Of a stretch of DNA of 64,000 nucleotides, positions 7,922 to 16,680 are shown piece by piece (position 1 is the stretch's first letter; each line of letters starts with the position of its first letter). This stretch comes from Streptomyces sp. AC558_RSS880 (GTDB lineage: Bacteria > Actinomycetota > Actinomycetes > Streptomycetales > Streptomycetaceae): contig NZ_JAGMUJ010000029.1 in the NCBI RefSeq assembly GCF_019049255.1, positions 338,654 through 402,653 on the forward strand, read 5' to 3'. Below the pieces are notes generated by a model. That model searched no databases and was not told the origin of the DNA. It saw only the letters and a list, made by a program, of their open reading frames with translations. The position numbers and the translations under genes were made by a program.

Positions 7922-9034
7922 GTGAACACGCGTATGCGTCGTGCCGCCGTTGCCATCGCCGCCGGTGCGATGGCCGTCTCGCTCGCCGCTTGCGGCAGCG
8001 CCGCCGAGTCCGGCGACAAGAAGGACTCCGGCGACTCCGCCGCCAAGGGCGATGACATCAAGGTCGGTCTGCTCCTGCCGGAGAACCAGACCGCGCGGTA
8101 CGAGAAGTTCGACAAGCCCTTGATCGAGAAGAAGGTCAAGGAGCTCACGAACAACAAGGGCGAGGTCGTCTACGCCAACGCCAAGCAGGACGCCAGCCTG
8201 CAGAACCAGCAGGTCGACACGATGATCACCAACAAGGTGGACGTGCTCATCGTGGACGCGGTGGACTCCAAGGCCATCGCCGGCTCGGTGAAGAAGGCCA
8301 AGGACCAGGGCATCCCGGTCGTGGCCTACGACCGCCTCGCCGAGGGTCCGATCGACGCCTACACCTCGTTCGACAACGTGACCGTCGGCAAGACCCAGGG
8401 CGAGGCCCTCCTCGAGGCCCTGGGCGACAAGGCCAAGGACGGCCAGATCGTCATGATGAACGGGTCCGCCACCGACCCGAACGCCGCCATGTTCAAGGAG
8501 GGCGCGCACTCCGTCCTCGACGGCAAGGTGAAGGTCGGCCGCGAGTACGACACCAAGGAGTGGAAGCCGGAGAACGCCAACTCCAACATGGAGGGCGCCA
8601 TCTCCGCCATCGGCAAGGACAAGATCGTCGGCGTCTACTCCGCCAACGACGGCATGGCGGGCGGCATCATCACCGCCCTGAAGGCCGCCGGCATCGACGA
8701 CATCCCGGTCACCGGCCAGGACGCCGAGCTCGCGGGTGTGCAGCGCATCGTCACCGGTGAGCAGTACATGAGCGTCTACAAGCCGTACCCGCAGGAGGCC
8801 GACGTGGCCGCGGAGATGGCCGTGCTGCTGGCCCAGGGCAAGTCGCTGGACTCCATCGCCAAGGACAAGGTCGACAGCCCCACCACCAAGGCCGTCCCCT
8901 CCGTGCTCGTCCCGGTCGTGTCGCTGACCAAGGAGAACATCAACGACACCGTGATCAAGGACGGCATCTACACCGTCCAGGAGATCTGCACGGGCAAGTA
9001 CAAGGCCGCCTGCGACAAGATCGGCCTCAAGTAA
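7922..9034 (+). CDS. xylF: D-xylose ABC transporter substrate-binding lipoprotein
   Basis: Periplasmic-binding-protein-like lipoprotein of the ribose/xylose (type 1 fold) class, 370 residues. The signal ends in a lipobox with Cys24 (SLAAC), followed by a Gly/Ser/Lys-rich tether. The core has the expected repeats (ITNKVDVLIVDAVDSKAIAG and GVYSANDGMAGGIITALKAAGI). GTG 7922 has AGGGAGG 10 nt upstream; ATG 7934 is an in-frame alternative. First gene of xylFGH, probably under the ROK regulator upstream. Xylose is the likely ligand from synteny and type; related pentoses are possible. Confidence 0.88.
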   Translation: MNTRMRRAAVAIAAGAMAVSLAACGSAAESGDKKDSGDSAAKGDDIKVGLLLPENQTARYEKFDKPLIEKKVKELTNNKGEVVYANAKQDASLQNQQVDTMITNKVDVLIVDAVDSKAIAGSVKKAKDQGIPVVAYDRLAEGPIDAYTSFDNVTVGKTQGEALLEALGDKAKDGQIVMMNGSATDPNAAMFKEGAHSVLDGKVKVGREYDTKEWKPENANSNMEGAISAIGKDKIVGVYSANDGMAGGIITALKAAGIDDIPVTGQDAELAGVQRIVTGEQYMSVYKPYPQEADVAAEMAVLLAQGKSLDSIAKDKVDSPTTKAVPSVLVPVVSLTKENINDTVIKDGIYTVQEICTGKYKAACDKIGLK

Positions 9035-9112
9035 GCAGTCCCCAAGTCCCGTGACGCATCAGGGAGTCCGTGACCCGGACCCCCCGCACGGGATCGACTG
9101 CCACGCGCTCCG

Positions 9113-9158
9113 CCGGCGCCCCGCACACATCAGCCCCGCAAGCTACGCGGGGCGCCGG
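9113..9158 (+). promoter_or_regulatory. Alternative hairpins between xylF and xylG
   Basis: A perfect 12-bp inverted repeat (9113-9124 with 9147-9158) competes with an internal 7-bp hairpin (9133-9139 with 9147-9153), because both use the same 3' arm. It may set the ratio of binding protein to membrane components by attenuation or mRNA protection. Confidence 0.6.
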
Positions 9159-9228
9159 ACGGAACAACCCCCCCCAGAAACTTCTGCACAACCTCCCGCC
9201 GGGTCAGGCGGCGAAGGAGATGGTTCAC

Positions 9229-10011
9229 GTGTCCGCTACGCCCGTGCTGGCGTTGCGCGGGGTCTCCAAGCGTTTCGGTGCCGTCCAGGCGCTCACCGAC
9301 GTAGAGCTTGAGGTCCACGCCGGTGAGGTGGTCGCCCTGGTGGGCGACAACGGCGCCGGAAAGTCCACGCTGGTCAAGACGATCGCCGGCGTGCATCCCA
9401 TCGATGAGGGATCCATCGAGTGGGATGGCAAGGCCGTCCAGATCAGCAAGCCGCACGACGCCCAGAACCTGGGCATCGCGACGGTCTACCAGGACCTCGC
9501 GCTGTGCGACAACATCGACGTCGTCGGCAACCTCTACCTGGGCCGGGAGCTCCGCAGGCGCGGAGTCCTGGACGAGGTCGAGATGGAGCGCCGCTCCCGC
9601 GAGCTCCTCGACACCCTGTCGATCCGCATCCCCAGCGTCCGGATCCCGATCGCCTCCCTCTCCGGCGGTCAGCGCCAGGTCGTGGCCATCGCCCGGTCCA
9701 TGCTCGGCGAGCCCAAGCTGGTGATCCTGGACGAGCCCACCGCCGCCCTCGGCGTCGAGCAGACCGCGCAGGTTCTCGACCTCGTCGAGCGGCTGCGCGA
9801 GCGCGGCCACGCGGTCATCCTCATCAGCCACAACATGGCCGATGTGAAGGCCGTGGCCGACAAGGTCGCGGTCCTGCGCCTCGGGCGCAACAACGGCGTC
9901 TTCGAGGTCAAGTCGACCTCGCAGGAGGAGATCATCTCCGCCATCACGGGCGCCACGGACAACGCCGTGACCCGTCGTGCGGCGCGCACCAATGGGGAGA
10001 GCAAGAAGTGA
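9229..10011 (+). CDS. xylG: D-xylose ABC transporter ATP-binding protein, single domain
   Basis: Cytoplasmic ATPase energising xylose import, 260 residues with one nucleotide-binding domain, half the size of E. coli XylG. Walker A GDNGAGKST is at residues 39-47. A Q-loop (VYQDLALCDN), signature (LSGGQRQVVAIARS), Walker B (LVILDEPT) and switch His (ISHN) follow. I choose GTG 9229 because AAGGAG lies 9 nt upstream; the longer reading from 9070 adds a low-complexity stretch and runs through the spacer hairpin. The stop overlaps the start of xylH. Confidence 0.9.
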   Translation: MSATPVLALRGVSKRFGAVQALTDVELEVHAGEVVALVGDNGAGKSTLVKTIAGVHPIDEGSIEWDGKAVQISKPHDAQNLGIATVYQDLALCDNIDVVGNLYLGRELRRRGVLDEVEMERRSRELLDTLSIRIPSVRIPIASLSGGQRQVVAIARSMLGEPKLVILDEPTAALGVEQTAQVLDLVERLRERGHAVILISHNMADVKAVADKVAVLRLGRNNGVFEVKSTSQEEIISAITGATDNAVTRRAARTNGESKK

Positions 10012-11300
10012 GCACCGAAAAGACCTCCACCCCCGCCGAGGACCACGCCGTGGAGAACCCCGAGGCGGCTGCCGCCGCGGTCACCGTGGTCGACCCCCGG
10101 CTGCTGGTGCGCGAACAGGGCCTGGCGGGCTACTGGAACGAGTTCAAGCGGAAGATGAAGGCCGGTGACCTCGGCTCCATCCCCGTCGTGGTCGGCCTGC
10201 TGATCATCTGGGCCATCTTCACCAGCCTGAACTCCAACTTCCTCACCGCCGGCAACTTCTCCGACATGTCCGTCGCCATGGTCGGCACGGGCATGATCGC
10301 CGTCGGTATCGTCTTCGTCCTGCTGCTCGGCGAGATCGACCTGTCGGTCGGCTCGGTCAGCGGTGTCGCGGGCGCCGCCTTCGCGGTCATGAACGTCACC
10401 CACGGGATGAACGAGGTGCTGGCCCTGGTGCTGGCGATCCTCACCGGCACGGTGGCCGGCGCCCTCCACGGCTTCATCTTCGCCCGCATCGGCGTCCCGG
10501 CCTTCGCCGTGACGCTGGCCGGACTGCTGTTCTGGCAGGGCTTCATGCTGCAGATCCTCGGCGACAACGGCACCATCAACCTCGACTCCGAGGGCCTGGT
10601 CGTCAAGCTGACCAGCTACTACTTCTCGGACGTGGCCGCCGCGTACGGCCTGGCGCTCGTCGCGACCGTGGGGTACTTCCTCCTGGCGTTCTTCGACAAC
10701 CGCCGCCGTGAGGCCGCCGGTGTGCCGTCCCGCCCGCTGAACGAGATCATCGTGCGGACCGTACTGCTCGCGATCCTGGCCTTCGCCGCCGCGATCGTGT
10801 TCAACCAGTACAAGGGCCTGCCGCTGGCCGTGGTGATCTTCCTCGCGTTCCTGGTGTTCACGGACTTCGTGCTGCGCCGCACCGCGTACGGCCGCAAGGT
10901 CTTCGCGCTCGGCGGCAGCGTCGAGGCGTCCCGCCGCGCCGGTATCAACGTGGAGATGGTCCGGATCTCGGTCTTCGCGATCGCCGGCACCTTCGCCGCG
11001 ATCGGCGGCCTGTTCGTCGCCTCGAAGATCGCCTCCGCCAACCAGGGCGCGGGTACCGGTGAGTTCCTGATGAACGTCATCGCCGCGGCCGTCATCGGTG
11101 GTACGTCGCTCTTCGGTGGCCGTGGCCGCACCTGGGACGCGCTGCTCGGTGTGATGGTGATCATCTCGATCACGTACGGTCTGGCGCTGGAGGGCATCGC
11201 CTCGCCGGTGCAGTACATGATCACCGGTGGTGTGCTGCTGGCGACCGTCGTCATCGACGCGGTCACCCGCAAGACCCAGAAGACGGCTGGGCGCGCGTAG
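10008..11300 (+). CDS. xylH: D-xylose ABC transporter permease
   Basis: Integral membrane permease of 430 residues (BPD_transp_2/ribose-xylose type) with about ten to twelve predicted transmembrane segments and an N-terminal cytoplasmic tail of about 60 residues. GTG 10008 overlaps the xylG stop (GTGA), with GGGGAG upstream, so translation is coupled. Conserved segments include LLGEIDLSVGSVSGVAGA and GGTSLFGGRGRTWDALLG. Confidence 0.9.
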   Translation: MSTEKTSTPAEDHAVENPEAAAAAVTVVDPRLLVREQGLAGYWNEFKRKMKAGDLGSIPVVVGLLIIWAIFTSLNSNFLTAGNFSDMSVAMVGTGMIAVGIVFVLLLGEIDLSVGSVSGVAGAAFAVMNVTHGMNEVLALVLAILTGTVAGALHGFIFARIGVPAFAVTLAGLLFWQGFMLQILGDNGTINLDSEGLVVKLTSYYFSDVAAAYGLALVATVGYFLLAFFDNRRREAAGVPSRPLNEIIVRTVLLAILAFAAAIVFNQYKGLPLAVVIFLAFLVFTDFVLRRTAYGRKVFALGGSVEASRRAGINVEMVRISVFAIAGTFAAIGGLFVASKIASANQGAGTGEFLMNVIAAAVIGGTSLFGGRGRTWDALLGVMVIISITYGLALEGIASPVQYMITGGVLLATVVIDAVTRKTQKTAGRA

Positions 11301-11323
11301 TCGCTGCGCTGCGGGCCCGTCGT

Positions 11324-11385
11324 GGCTTGTCGCGCCCGCGCGCGGCGGAGCCGCGGATCGATACGGCCCCGCGCCCCTCGGGGCG
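11324..11385 (+). repeat. Dispersed intergenic repeat, copy A
   Basis: Begins GGCTTGTCGCGCCC and ends CCCCGCGCCCCT..GGGGCG. A related copy on the same strand is at 46592-46647. Both lie in gene-free spacers just after a stop codon. I recognise this as a common Streptomyces intergenic element. Confidence 0.65.
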
Positions 11386-11449
11386 TGACTGTGCCCGGCA
11401 CCTGTACAGGTGCCGGGCACAGTCACGTACAGGTGCCGGGCACAGTCAC
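11385..11449. terminator. 42-bp perfect palindrome plus a tandem half copy, xylH terminator
   Basis: 11385-11426 is a perfect palindrome (21-bp arms, centre TGTACA). Its right half, 11404-11426, is repeated exactly and directly at 11427-11449. In RNA this gives a very stable hairpin with a second, competing 3' arm. It is probably the xylFGH terminator. Confidence 0.75.
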
Positions 11450-11575
11450 GTCGTTCATGGGTACTGCTGTCCGGGTGACGCACGACGCACGGCCCGGAGT
11501 CCGTCCGCCGGAGCGGAACATTAGACTCGACCCGCCCGGCAACAGCTCGATCAGCTCTACTGCAAGGAGGCACGG

Positions 11576-13507
11576 GTGCCGCTGCTGACCCGTATCAGGG
11601 GACCGCGCGATCTGGACCGGCTCAGCCGGGAGGAGCTCGACCAGCTGGCCGGGGAGATCCGGACCTTCCTCGTCGACGCGGTCTCCAAGACCGGCGGCCA
11701 CCTCGGTCCCAACCTCGGTGTGGTGGAGCTCACCATCGCCCTGCACCGGGTCTTCGAGTCGCCCAAGGACAAGGTGCTCTGGGACACCGGCCACCAGTCC
11801 TACGTGCACAAGCTGCTGACCGGCCGGCAGGACTTCTCCAGGCTGAAGATGAAGGGCGGCCTGTCCGGCTACCCCTCGCAGGCCGAGTCCGAGCACGACG
11901 TCATCGAGAACAGCCACGCCTCCACCGTGCTCGGCTGGGCCGACGGCATCGCCAAGGCCAACCAGATCATGAAGCGCGACAGCCACGTCGCCGCGGTCAT
12001 CGGCGACGGCGCGCTCACCGGCGGCATGGCCTGGGAGGCGCTGAACAACATCGCCGACGCCAAGGACCGCCCGCTCGTCATCGTCGTCAACGACAACGAG
12101 CGCTCCTACTCGCCCACCATCGGCGGCCTCGCCAACCACCTGGCGACCCTGCGCACCACCGACGGCTACGAGCGCTTCCTGACCCGCACCAAGGAGGTCC
12201 TGGAGCGCACCCCGGTCGTCGGCCAGGCCCTCTACGACACCCTGCACGGCGCCAAGAAGGGCCTGAAGGACTTCATCACCCCGCAGGGCATGTTCGAGGA
12301 CCTCGGCCTGAAGTACGTCGGCCCGATCGACGGCCACGACATCGAGGCCCTGGAGTCCGCCCTGGCCCGCGCCAAGCGCTTCGGCGGCCCGGTGATCGTG
12401 CACTGCCTCACCGAGAAGGGCCGCGGCTACCAGCCCGCCCTCCAGGACGAGGCGGACCGCTTCCACGCCGTCGGCAAGATCCACCCCGACACGGGCCTGC
12501 CGATCGCCAGCTCCGGCGCCGACTGGACGTCCGTCTTCGGCGAGGAGATGGTCAGGCTCGGCGAGGAGCGCGAGGACGTCGTCGCGATCACCGCGGCCAT
12601 GCTCCAGCCGGTCGGCCTCGACAAGTTCGCCAAGCGCTTCCCCGACCGCGTCTACGACGTCGGCATCGCCGAGCAGCACGGCGCCGTCTCCGCGGCCGGC
12701 CTCGCGCACGCCGGGGTGCACCCCGTCTTCGCCGTGTACGCCACCTTCCTCAACCGCGCCTTCGACCAGGTGCTCATGGACGTGGCCCTGCACAAGTGCG
12801 GTGTGACGTTCGTGCTCGACCGGGCCGGTGTCACCGGTACCGACGGCGCCTCCCACAACGGCATGTGGGACATGTCGATCCTCCAGGTCGTCCCCGGGCT
12901 GCGGCTCGCCGCCCCGCGCGACGCCGACCAGGTGCGCGCCCAGCTCCGCGAGGCCGTCGCCGTCGAGGACGCCCCCACCGTGGTGCGCTTCTCCAAGGGC
13001 GCCGTCGGCCCCGCCGTACCCGCCGTGGGCCGCGTCGGCGGCATGGACGTCCTGCGCGAGCCCGGCACCGACACCCCCGACGTCCTGCTGGTCTCCGTGG
13101 GCGCCCTCGCCCCGATGTGCCTGGAGATCGCCGCCCTCCTCGACCGGCAGGGCATCTCCACCACCGTCGTCGACCCGCGCTGGGTCAAGCCCGTCGACGA
13201 GGCCATGGCCCCGCTCGCCGAGAAGCACCGCGTGGTCGTCACCGTCGAGGACAACTCCCGCGTCGGCGGTGTCGGCTCCACGATCGCCCAGGCGCTGCGC
13301 GACGCCGGCGTGGACGTGCCGCTGCGTGACTTCGGCATCCCGCCGCGCTTCCTCGACCACGCCTCCCGCGCCGAGGTCATGGCCGAGATCGGACTGACCG
13401 CCCCCGACATCGCCCGCCAGGTCACCGGCCTGGTGGCGAAGCTCGACGGCGGGTACGAGCGGTCGTCCGCGGACGCCGTCGACTCGGTGGAGCCGGCCCG
13501 CGACTGA
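11576..13507 (+). CDS. dxs: 1-deoxy-D-xylulose-5-phosphate synthase
   Basis: Condenses pyruvate and glyceraldehyde 3-phosphate to DXP using thiamine diphosphate, the first step of the MEP isoprenoid pathway. At 643 residues it is full length. The cofactor motif GDGALTGG begins at residue 143 and ends in ALNNI; the second half shows [24 protein letters not shown] and [18 protein letters not shown] 11576 has AAGGAGG 5 nt upstream. It stands alone between two terminators. Streptomycetes usually carry a second dxs elsewhere, so it may be one of a pair. Confidence 0.95.
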   Translation: MPLLTRIRGPRDLDRLSREELDQLAGEIRTFLVDAVSKTGGHLGPNLGVVELTIALHRVFESPKDKVLWDTGHQSYVHKLLTGRQDFSRLKMKGGLSGYPSQAESEHDVIENSHASTVLGWADGIAKANQIMKRDSHVAAVIGDGALTGGMAWEALNNIADAKDRPLVIVVNDNERSYSPTIGGLANHLATLRTTDGYERFLTRTKEVLERTPVVGQALYDTLHGAKKGLKDFITPQGMFEDLGLKYVGPIDGHDIEALESALARAKRFGGPVIVHCLTEKGRGYQPALQDEADRFHAVGKIHPDTGLPIASSGADWTSVFGEEMVRLGEEREDVVAITAAMLQPVGLDKFAKRFPDRVYDVGIAEQHGAVSAAGLAHAGVHPVFAVYATFLNRAFDQVLMDVALHKCGVTFVLDRAGVTGTDGASHNGMWDMSILQVVPGLRLAAPRDADQVRAQLREAVAVEDAPTVVRFSKGAVGPAVPAVGRVGGMDVLREPGTDTPDVLLVSVGALAPMCLEIAALLDRQGISTTVVDPRWVKPVDEAMAPLAEKHRVVVTVEDNSRVGGVGSTIAQALRDAGVDVPLRDFGIPPRFLDHASRAEVMAEIGLTAPDIARQVTGLVAKLDGGYERSSADAVDSVEPARD

Positions 13508-13530
13508 CCCGCGCCTCACGCGTCGCCCGG

Positions 13531-13574
13531 ACGGGCCGCCCGTGCCCTTGTGAAAAGTGGCGCGGGCGGCCCGT
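13531..13574. terminator. Terminator after dxs
   Basis: 12-bp perfect arms (13531-13542 with 13563-13574) around a 20-nt loop. Confidence 0.75.
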
Positions 13575-13656
13575 TTGCGTGAGGGTGCCCGTACCGGGGC
13601 ATACGACCTACACCCCCTCTCGATCATGTCGAGGACGCCACGCGTGGGAGGTACCC

Positions 13657-15159
13657 GTGACCAGCCCTCTCTTCCGGACGAAGAACGTCGAGCAGTCCAT
13701 CCGCGACACCGAGGAACCCGAGCACGCGCTCAAGAAATCCCTGTCCGCGCTGGATCTGACCGTCTTCGGCGTCGGTGTCATCATCGGCACCGGCATCTTC
13801 GTCCTCACCGGTACGGTCGCCAAGAACAACGCCGGGCCCGCCACCGCCCTGGCCTTCGTCGTGGCCGGTGTCGTCTGCGCGCTCGCCGCGCTCTGCTACG
13901 CCGAGTTCGCCTCCACCGTCCCGGTGGCGGGCTCCGCGTACACGTTCTCGTACGCCTCCCTCGGTGAGCTGCCGGCCTGGATCATCGGCTGGGACCTGGT
14001 CCTGGAGTTCGCACTCGGCACGGCGGTGGTGGCCGTCGGCTGGTCCGGCTACATCCAGTCGCTCATGAACAACGCGGGCTGGGAGATGCCCGCGGCACTG
14101 GGCAGCCGCGAGGGCGCCGACGCCTTCGGGTTCGACATCCTCGCCGCCGTCCTGGTGCTGGTGCTCACCGGCATCCTCGTCCTCGGCATGAAGCTGTCCG
14201 CCCGCGTCACCTCGGTCGTCGTCGCCATCAAGGTGACCGTGGTCCTCGTGGTGATCATCGCGGGCGCCTTCTTCATCACCGCCGACAACTACGACCCCTT
14301 CGTCCCGGACTCGAAGCCGGTGCCCGCGGGCCAGAGCCTCGACGCCCCGCTCATCCAGCTGATCTTCGGCTGGGCCCCGGCCAACTTCGGCGTGATGGGC
14401 ATCTTCACCGCCGCCTCGGTGGTGTTCTTCGCCTTCATCGGCTTCGACATCGTCGCCACGGCCGCCGAGGAGACCAGGAACCCGAAGCGCGACATGCCCC
14501 GCGGCATCCTCGGCTCCCTGTTCATCTGCACCGTGCTGTACGTCCTGGTGTCGATCGTCGTCACCGGCATGCAGCACTACAGCGAACTGTCCGTGGACGC
14601 CCCGCTGGCGGACGCCTTCAAAGCCACCGGGCATCCCTGGTTCGCGGGCTTCATCAGCTTCGGCGCCGCCGTCGGCCTGACGACCGTCTGCATGATCCTG
14701 CTGCTCGGCCAGACCCGGGTCTTCTTCGCGATGAGCCGCGACGGACTGCTGCCGAGGTTCTTCTCCCGGGTCCACCCCCGGTTCAAGACCCCGCACCGGC
14801 CGACGATCCTGCTCGGTGTCCTCATCGCGGTCCTCGCCGGCTTCACCCCGCTGAACGAGCTCGCCGCGCTGGTGAACATCGGCACCCTGTTCGCCTTCGT
14901 GATCGTCGCGATCAGCGTGATCATCCTCCGCAGGACCCGGCCCGACCTGCACCGCGCCTTCCGCACCCCCTGGGTGCCCGTGCTGCCGATCGTGTCGGTC
15001 GCCGCCTCCCTGTGGCTGATGCTGAACCTGCCCGCCGAGACCTGGGTCCGCTTCGGCATCTGGATGGCGATCGGCATCGTCGTCTACTTCCTCTACGGCC
15101 GCGGCCACAGCCGGCTGGCCCGGGGCGAGGGCGAGGAGGCCCGCACACACGGGAAGTGA
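13657..15159 (+). CDS. APC-family amino-acid permease (cationic amino acid transporter type)
   Basis: Membrane transporter of 500 residues with about 12 predicted transmembrane segments. The N-terminal APC signature GVGVIIGTGIFVLTGTVA and FAFIGFDIVATAAEETRNPKRDMPRGI (the conserved loop after TM6) are clear. GTG 13657 follows GGGAGG with 5-nt spacing; the upstream in-frame ATG at 13579 has no such site. The exact amino acid is not determinable. Monocistronic, followed by a convergent LCP gene. Confidence 0.88.
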   Translation: MTSPLFRTKNVEQSIRDTEEPEHALKKSLSALDLTVFGVGVIIGTGIFVLTGTVAKNNAGPATALAFVVAGVVCALAALCYAEFASTVPVAGSAYTFSYASLGELPAWIIGWDLVLEFALGTAVVAVGWSGYIQSLMNNAGWEMPAALGSREGADAFGFDILAAVLVLVLTGILVLGMKLSARVTSVVVAIKVTVVLVVIIAGAFFITADNYDPFVPDSKPVPAGQSLDAPLIQLIFGWAPANFGVMGIFTAASVVFFAFIGFDIVATAAEETRNPKRDMPRGILGSLFICTVLYVLVSIVVTGMQHYSELSVDAPLADAFKATGHPWFAGFISFGAAVGLTTVCMILLLGQTRVFFAMSRDGLLPRFFSRVHPRFKTPHRPTILLGVLIAVLAGFTPLNELAALVNIGTLFAFVIVAISVIILRRTRPDLHRAFRTPWVPVLPIVSVAASLWLMLNLPAETWVRFGIWMAIGIVVYFLYGRGHSRLARGEGEEARTHGK

Positions 15160-15231
15160 TCGATCGGCCTGCCGTCCGCACCGCGGCCAGGGGGGACGGC
15201 CCGATGCGCCGGGCCGTTCCCCCTCCGGCCG

Positions 15232-16338
15232 TCAGCCGGTCTTCTTGGCGTCCTTGAGCAGCTCCGCCGGGATCTCGGTGTCGTCGCGGATCGCCGTCCA
15301 CAGCTTCTCCGCCTTCGACTCGACGGCGACCACCCGGTTCGGGTCCACCTTGTCGTACGCGACCGGCAGCATGATCGTCTGCATGCCCTCGGCGTCGATG
15401 CCCTTGACGCTCTGGGCGAAGTCGGCGAGGGCGGTCAGCGACGCGAGTTCCTTGTCGGTGGTGAGCGCGCCGGTCGCGGACCGGGCGATGGAGTAGGCCT
15501 TGGTGGGGCTGGTCAGCAGGTCCTGCTTCTGCACCTCGCCGATCAGCGCCTTGAGGAACTTCTGCTGGAGTTCGATGCGGCCCAGGTCGCTGCCGTCGCC
15601 GTAGCCGTGCCGGGTGCGGACGAACTGCAGGGACTGGTCCCCGTCCAGGCGGTGCGTGCCCGTCCCCAGCTGCAGCTGGTCGTTGTCGATCGGCTTGTCC
15701 AGCGTCACGGTGACGCCACCGACCTCGTCCACGATCTGCTTGAAGCCGGAGAAGTCCAGCTCCACCAGGTGGTCGATGCGGACGTCGCTCATCGACTCGA
15801 CGGTCTTCGCCGTGCAGCCCGGCCCGCCGAGGGCGTAGACCGCGTTGAACATCACACGCTTCGCCTCCGGCAGCACCTTGCCGCTCTTCGTGGTGCACTC
15901 GGGCCGGGTCACCAGGGTGTCGCGCGGGATGCTCACCGCGACCGCCTCGGTGTGGCCCTTGGCTATGTGCACCAGCAACGTGGTGTCCGACCGCTGTCCG
16001 CTCACGGCCCCGCCGGCCAGGTCGCCGTTGTCACCGGCCCGCGAGTCGGAGCCGAGCACCAGCAGGTTCATGGCGTCGCCCGCCGCGGCCTTCTTCGCGG
16101 GGCGGGAGGAGTCGTCGCCGAGGGCCTTGTCGAGGTCGACGGCGTTGTCCTTGAGCTTGGAGTCCAGGGACGAGTAGAGCCAGTAGGCGGTGCCGCCGAG
16201 GACGAGGACGAGGGCGAGCAGGGAGAAGAGCACGATCCGGCCGGTACGGCGCTTCTTCTTCGGGGCTCTGCGGTTGCCCCGCTCGGCGGGTGGGGTCTGG
16301 CCGGCAGGCGGCACAGGGGTGCTCAGGTCGTGGCTCAC
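15232..16338 (-). CDS. LytR-CpsA-Psr (LCP) family cell-wall glycopolymer ligase
   Basis: Membrane-anchored enzyme that transfers undecaprenyl-linked glycopolymers to peptidoglycan. A proline-rich, then Lys/Arg-rich, cytoplasmic tail is followed by a TM helix at about 34-54 and the extracellular LCP domain: LLVLGSDSRAG, RSDTTLLVHI, VSIPRDTLV, FKQIVDEVGGVTVTL and RTRHGYGDGSDLGRIELQQ carry the conserved Arg/Asp residues. GTG 16338 (GAGGA 6 nt upstream) gives 368 residues. An in-frame ATG at 16434 would add 32 residues of coding-like sequence but has no ribosome-binding site and sits right behind a TATAGT box. Its neighbours are a surface-polymer synthesis cluster, which suggests it attaches that polymer. 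Confidence 0.88.
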   Translation of the reverse strand: MSHDLSTPVPPAGQTPPAERGNRRAPKKKRRTGRIVLFSLLALVLVLGGTAYWLYSSLDSKLKDNAVDLDKALGDDSSRPAKKAAAGDAMNLLVLGSDSRAGDNGDLAGGAVSGQRSDTTLLVHIAKGHTEAVAVSIPRDTLVTRPECTTKSGKVLPEAKRVMFNAVYALGGPGCTAKTVESMSDVRIDHLVELDFSGFKQIVDEVGGVTVTLDKPIDNDQLQLGTGTHRLDGDQSLQFVRTRHGYGDGSDLGRIELQQKFLKALIGEVQKQDLLTSPTKAYSIARSATGALTTDKELASLTALADFAQSVKGIDAEGMQTIMLPVAYDKVDPNRVVAVESKAEKLWTAIRDDTEIPAELLKDAKKTG

Positions 16339-16680
16339 GGCGGGTCCTCGCAACTCGTGCCCGGAGGGCAAGGGCAGCAGGCCGCTCCCGTGAGGGGCCG
16401 GGTCGGTGCTGCTCGGCTGACGCTTGGTTGGCATTGAACTATAGACAGGTATGCGAAAGCTCTTTTGAGCGATGTGCCCGGTTGTGCGCCCCGGCGAGGA
16501 CGGCGAACCGCCCCGTCCCGGCCGGCTCCGGCCGCTCCCGGACCCGTTCCGGATGTCGTGGCCGGGGGCTCGTGCGGCGCCGACGGGCCAGCGGGGCGTT
16601 TGTTCGGACGTGCTTATGATGTGGCGAATTCTGGAGTCATCCGTGGACACCGGGGCCCGGCGCGGGAAGGGACGGCACAC
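16339..16680. promoter_or_regulatory. Divergent spacer between the LCP and beta-propeller genes
   Basis: A 342-base gap. Minus strand: TATAGT about 100 nt before the LCP GTG. Plus strand: TATGAT at 16615-16620 about 60 nt before the propeller gene. Neither has a good -35 box at standard spacing, so assignment is tentative. Confidence 0.4.
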
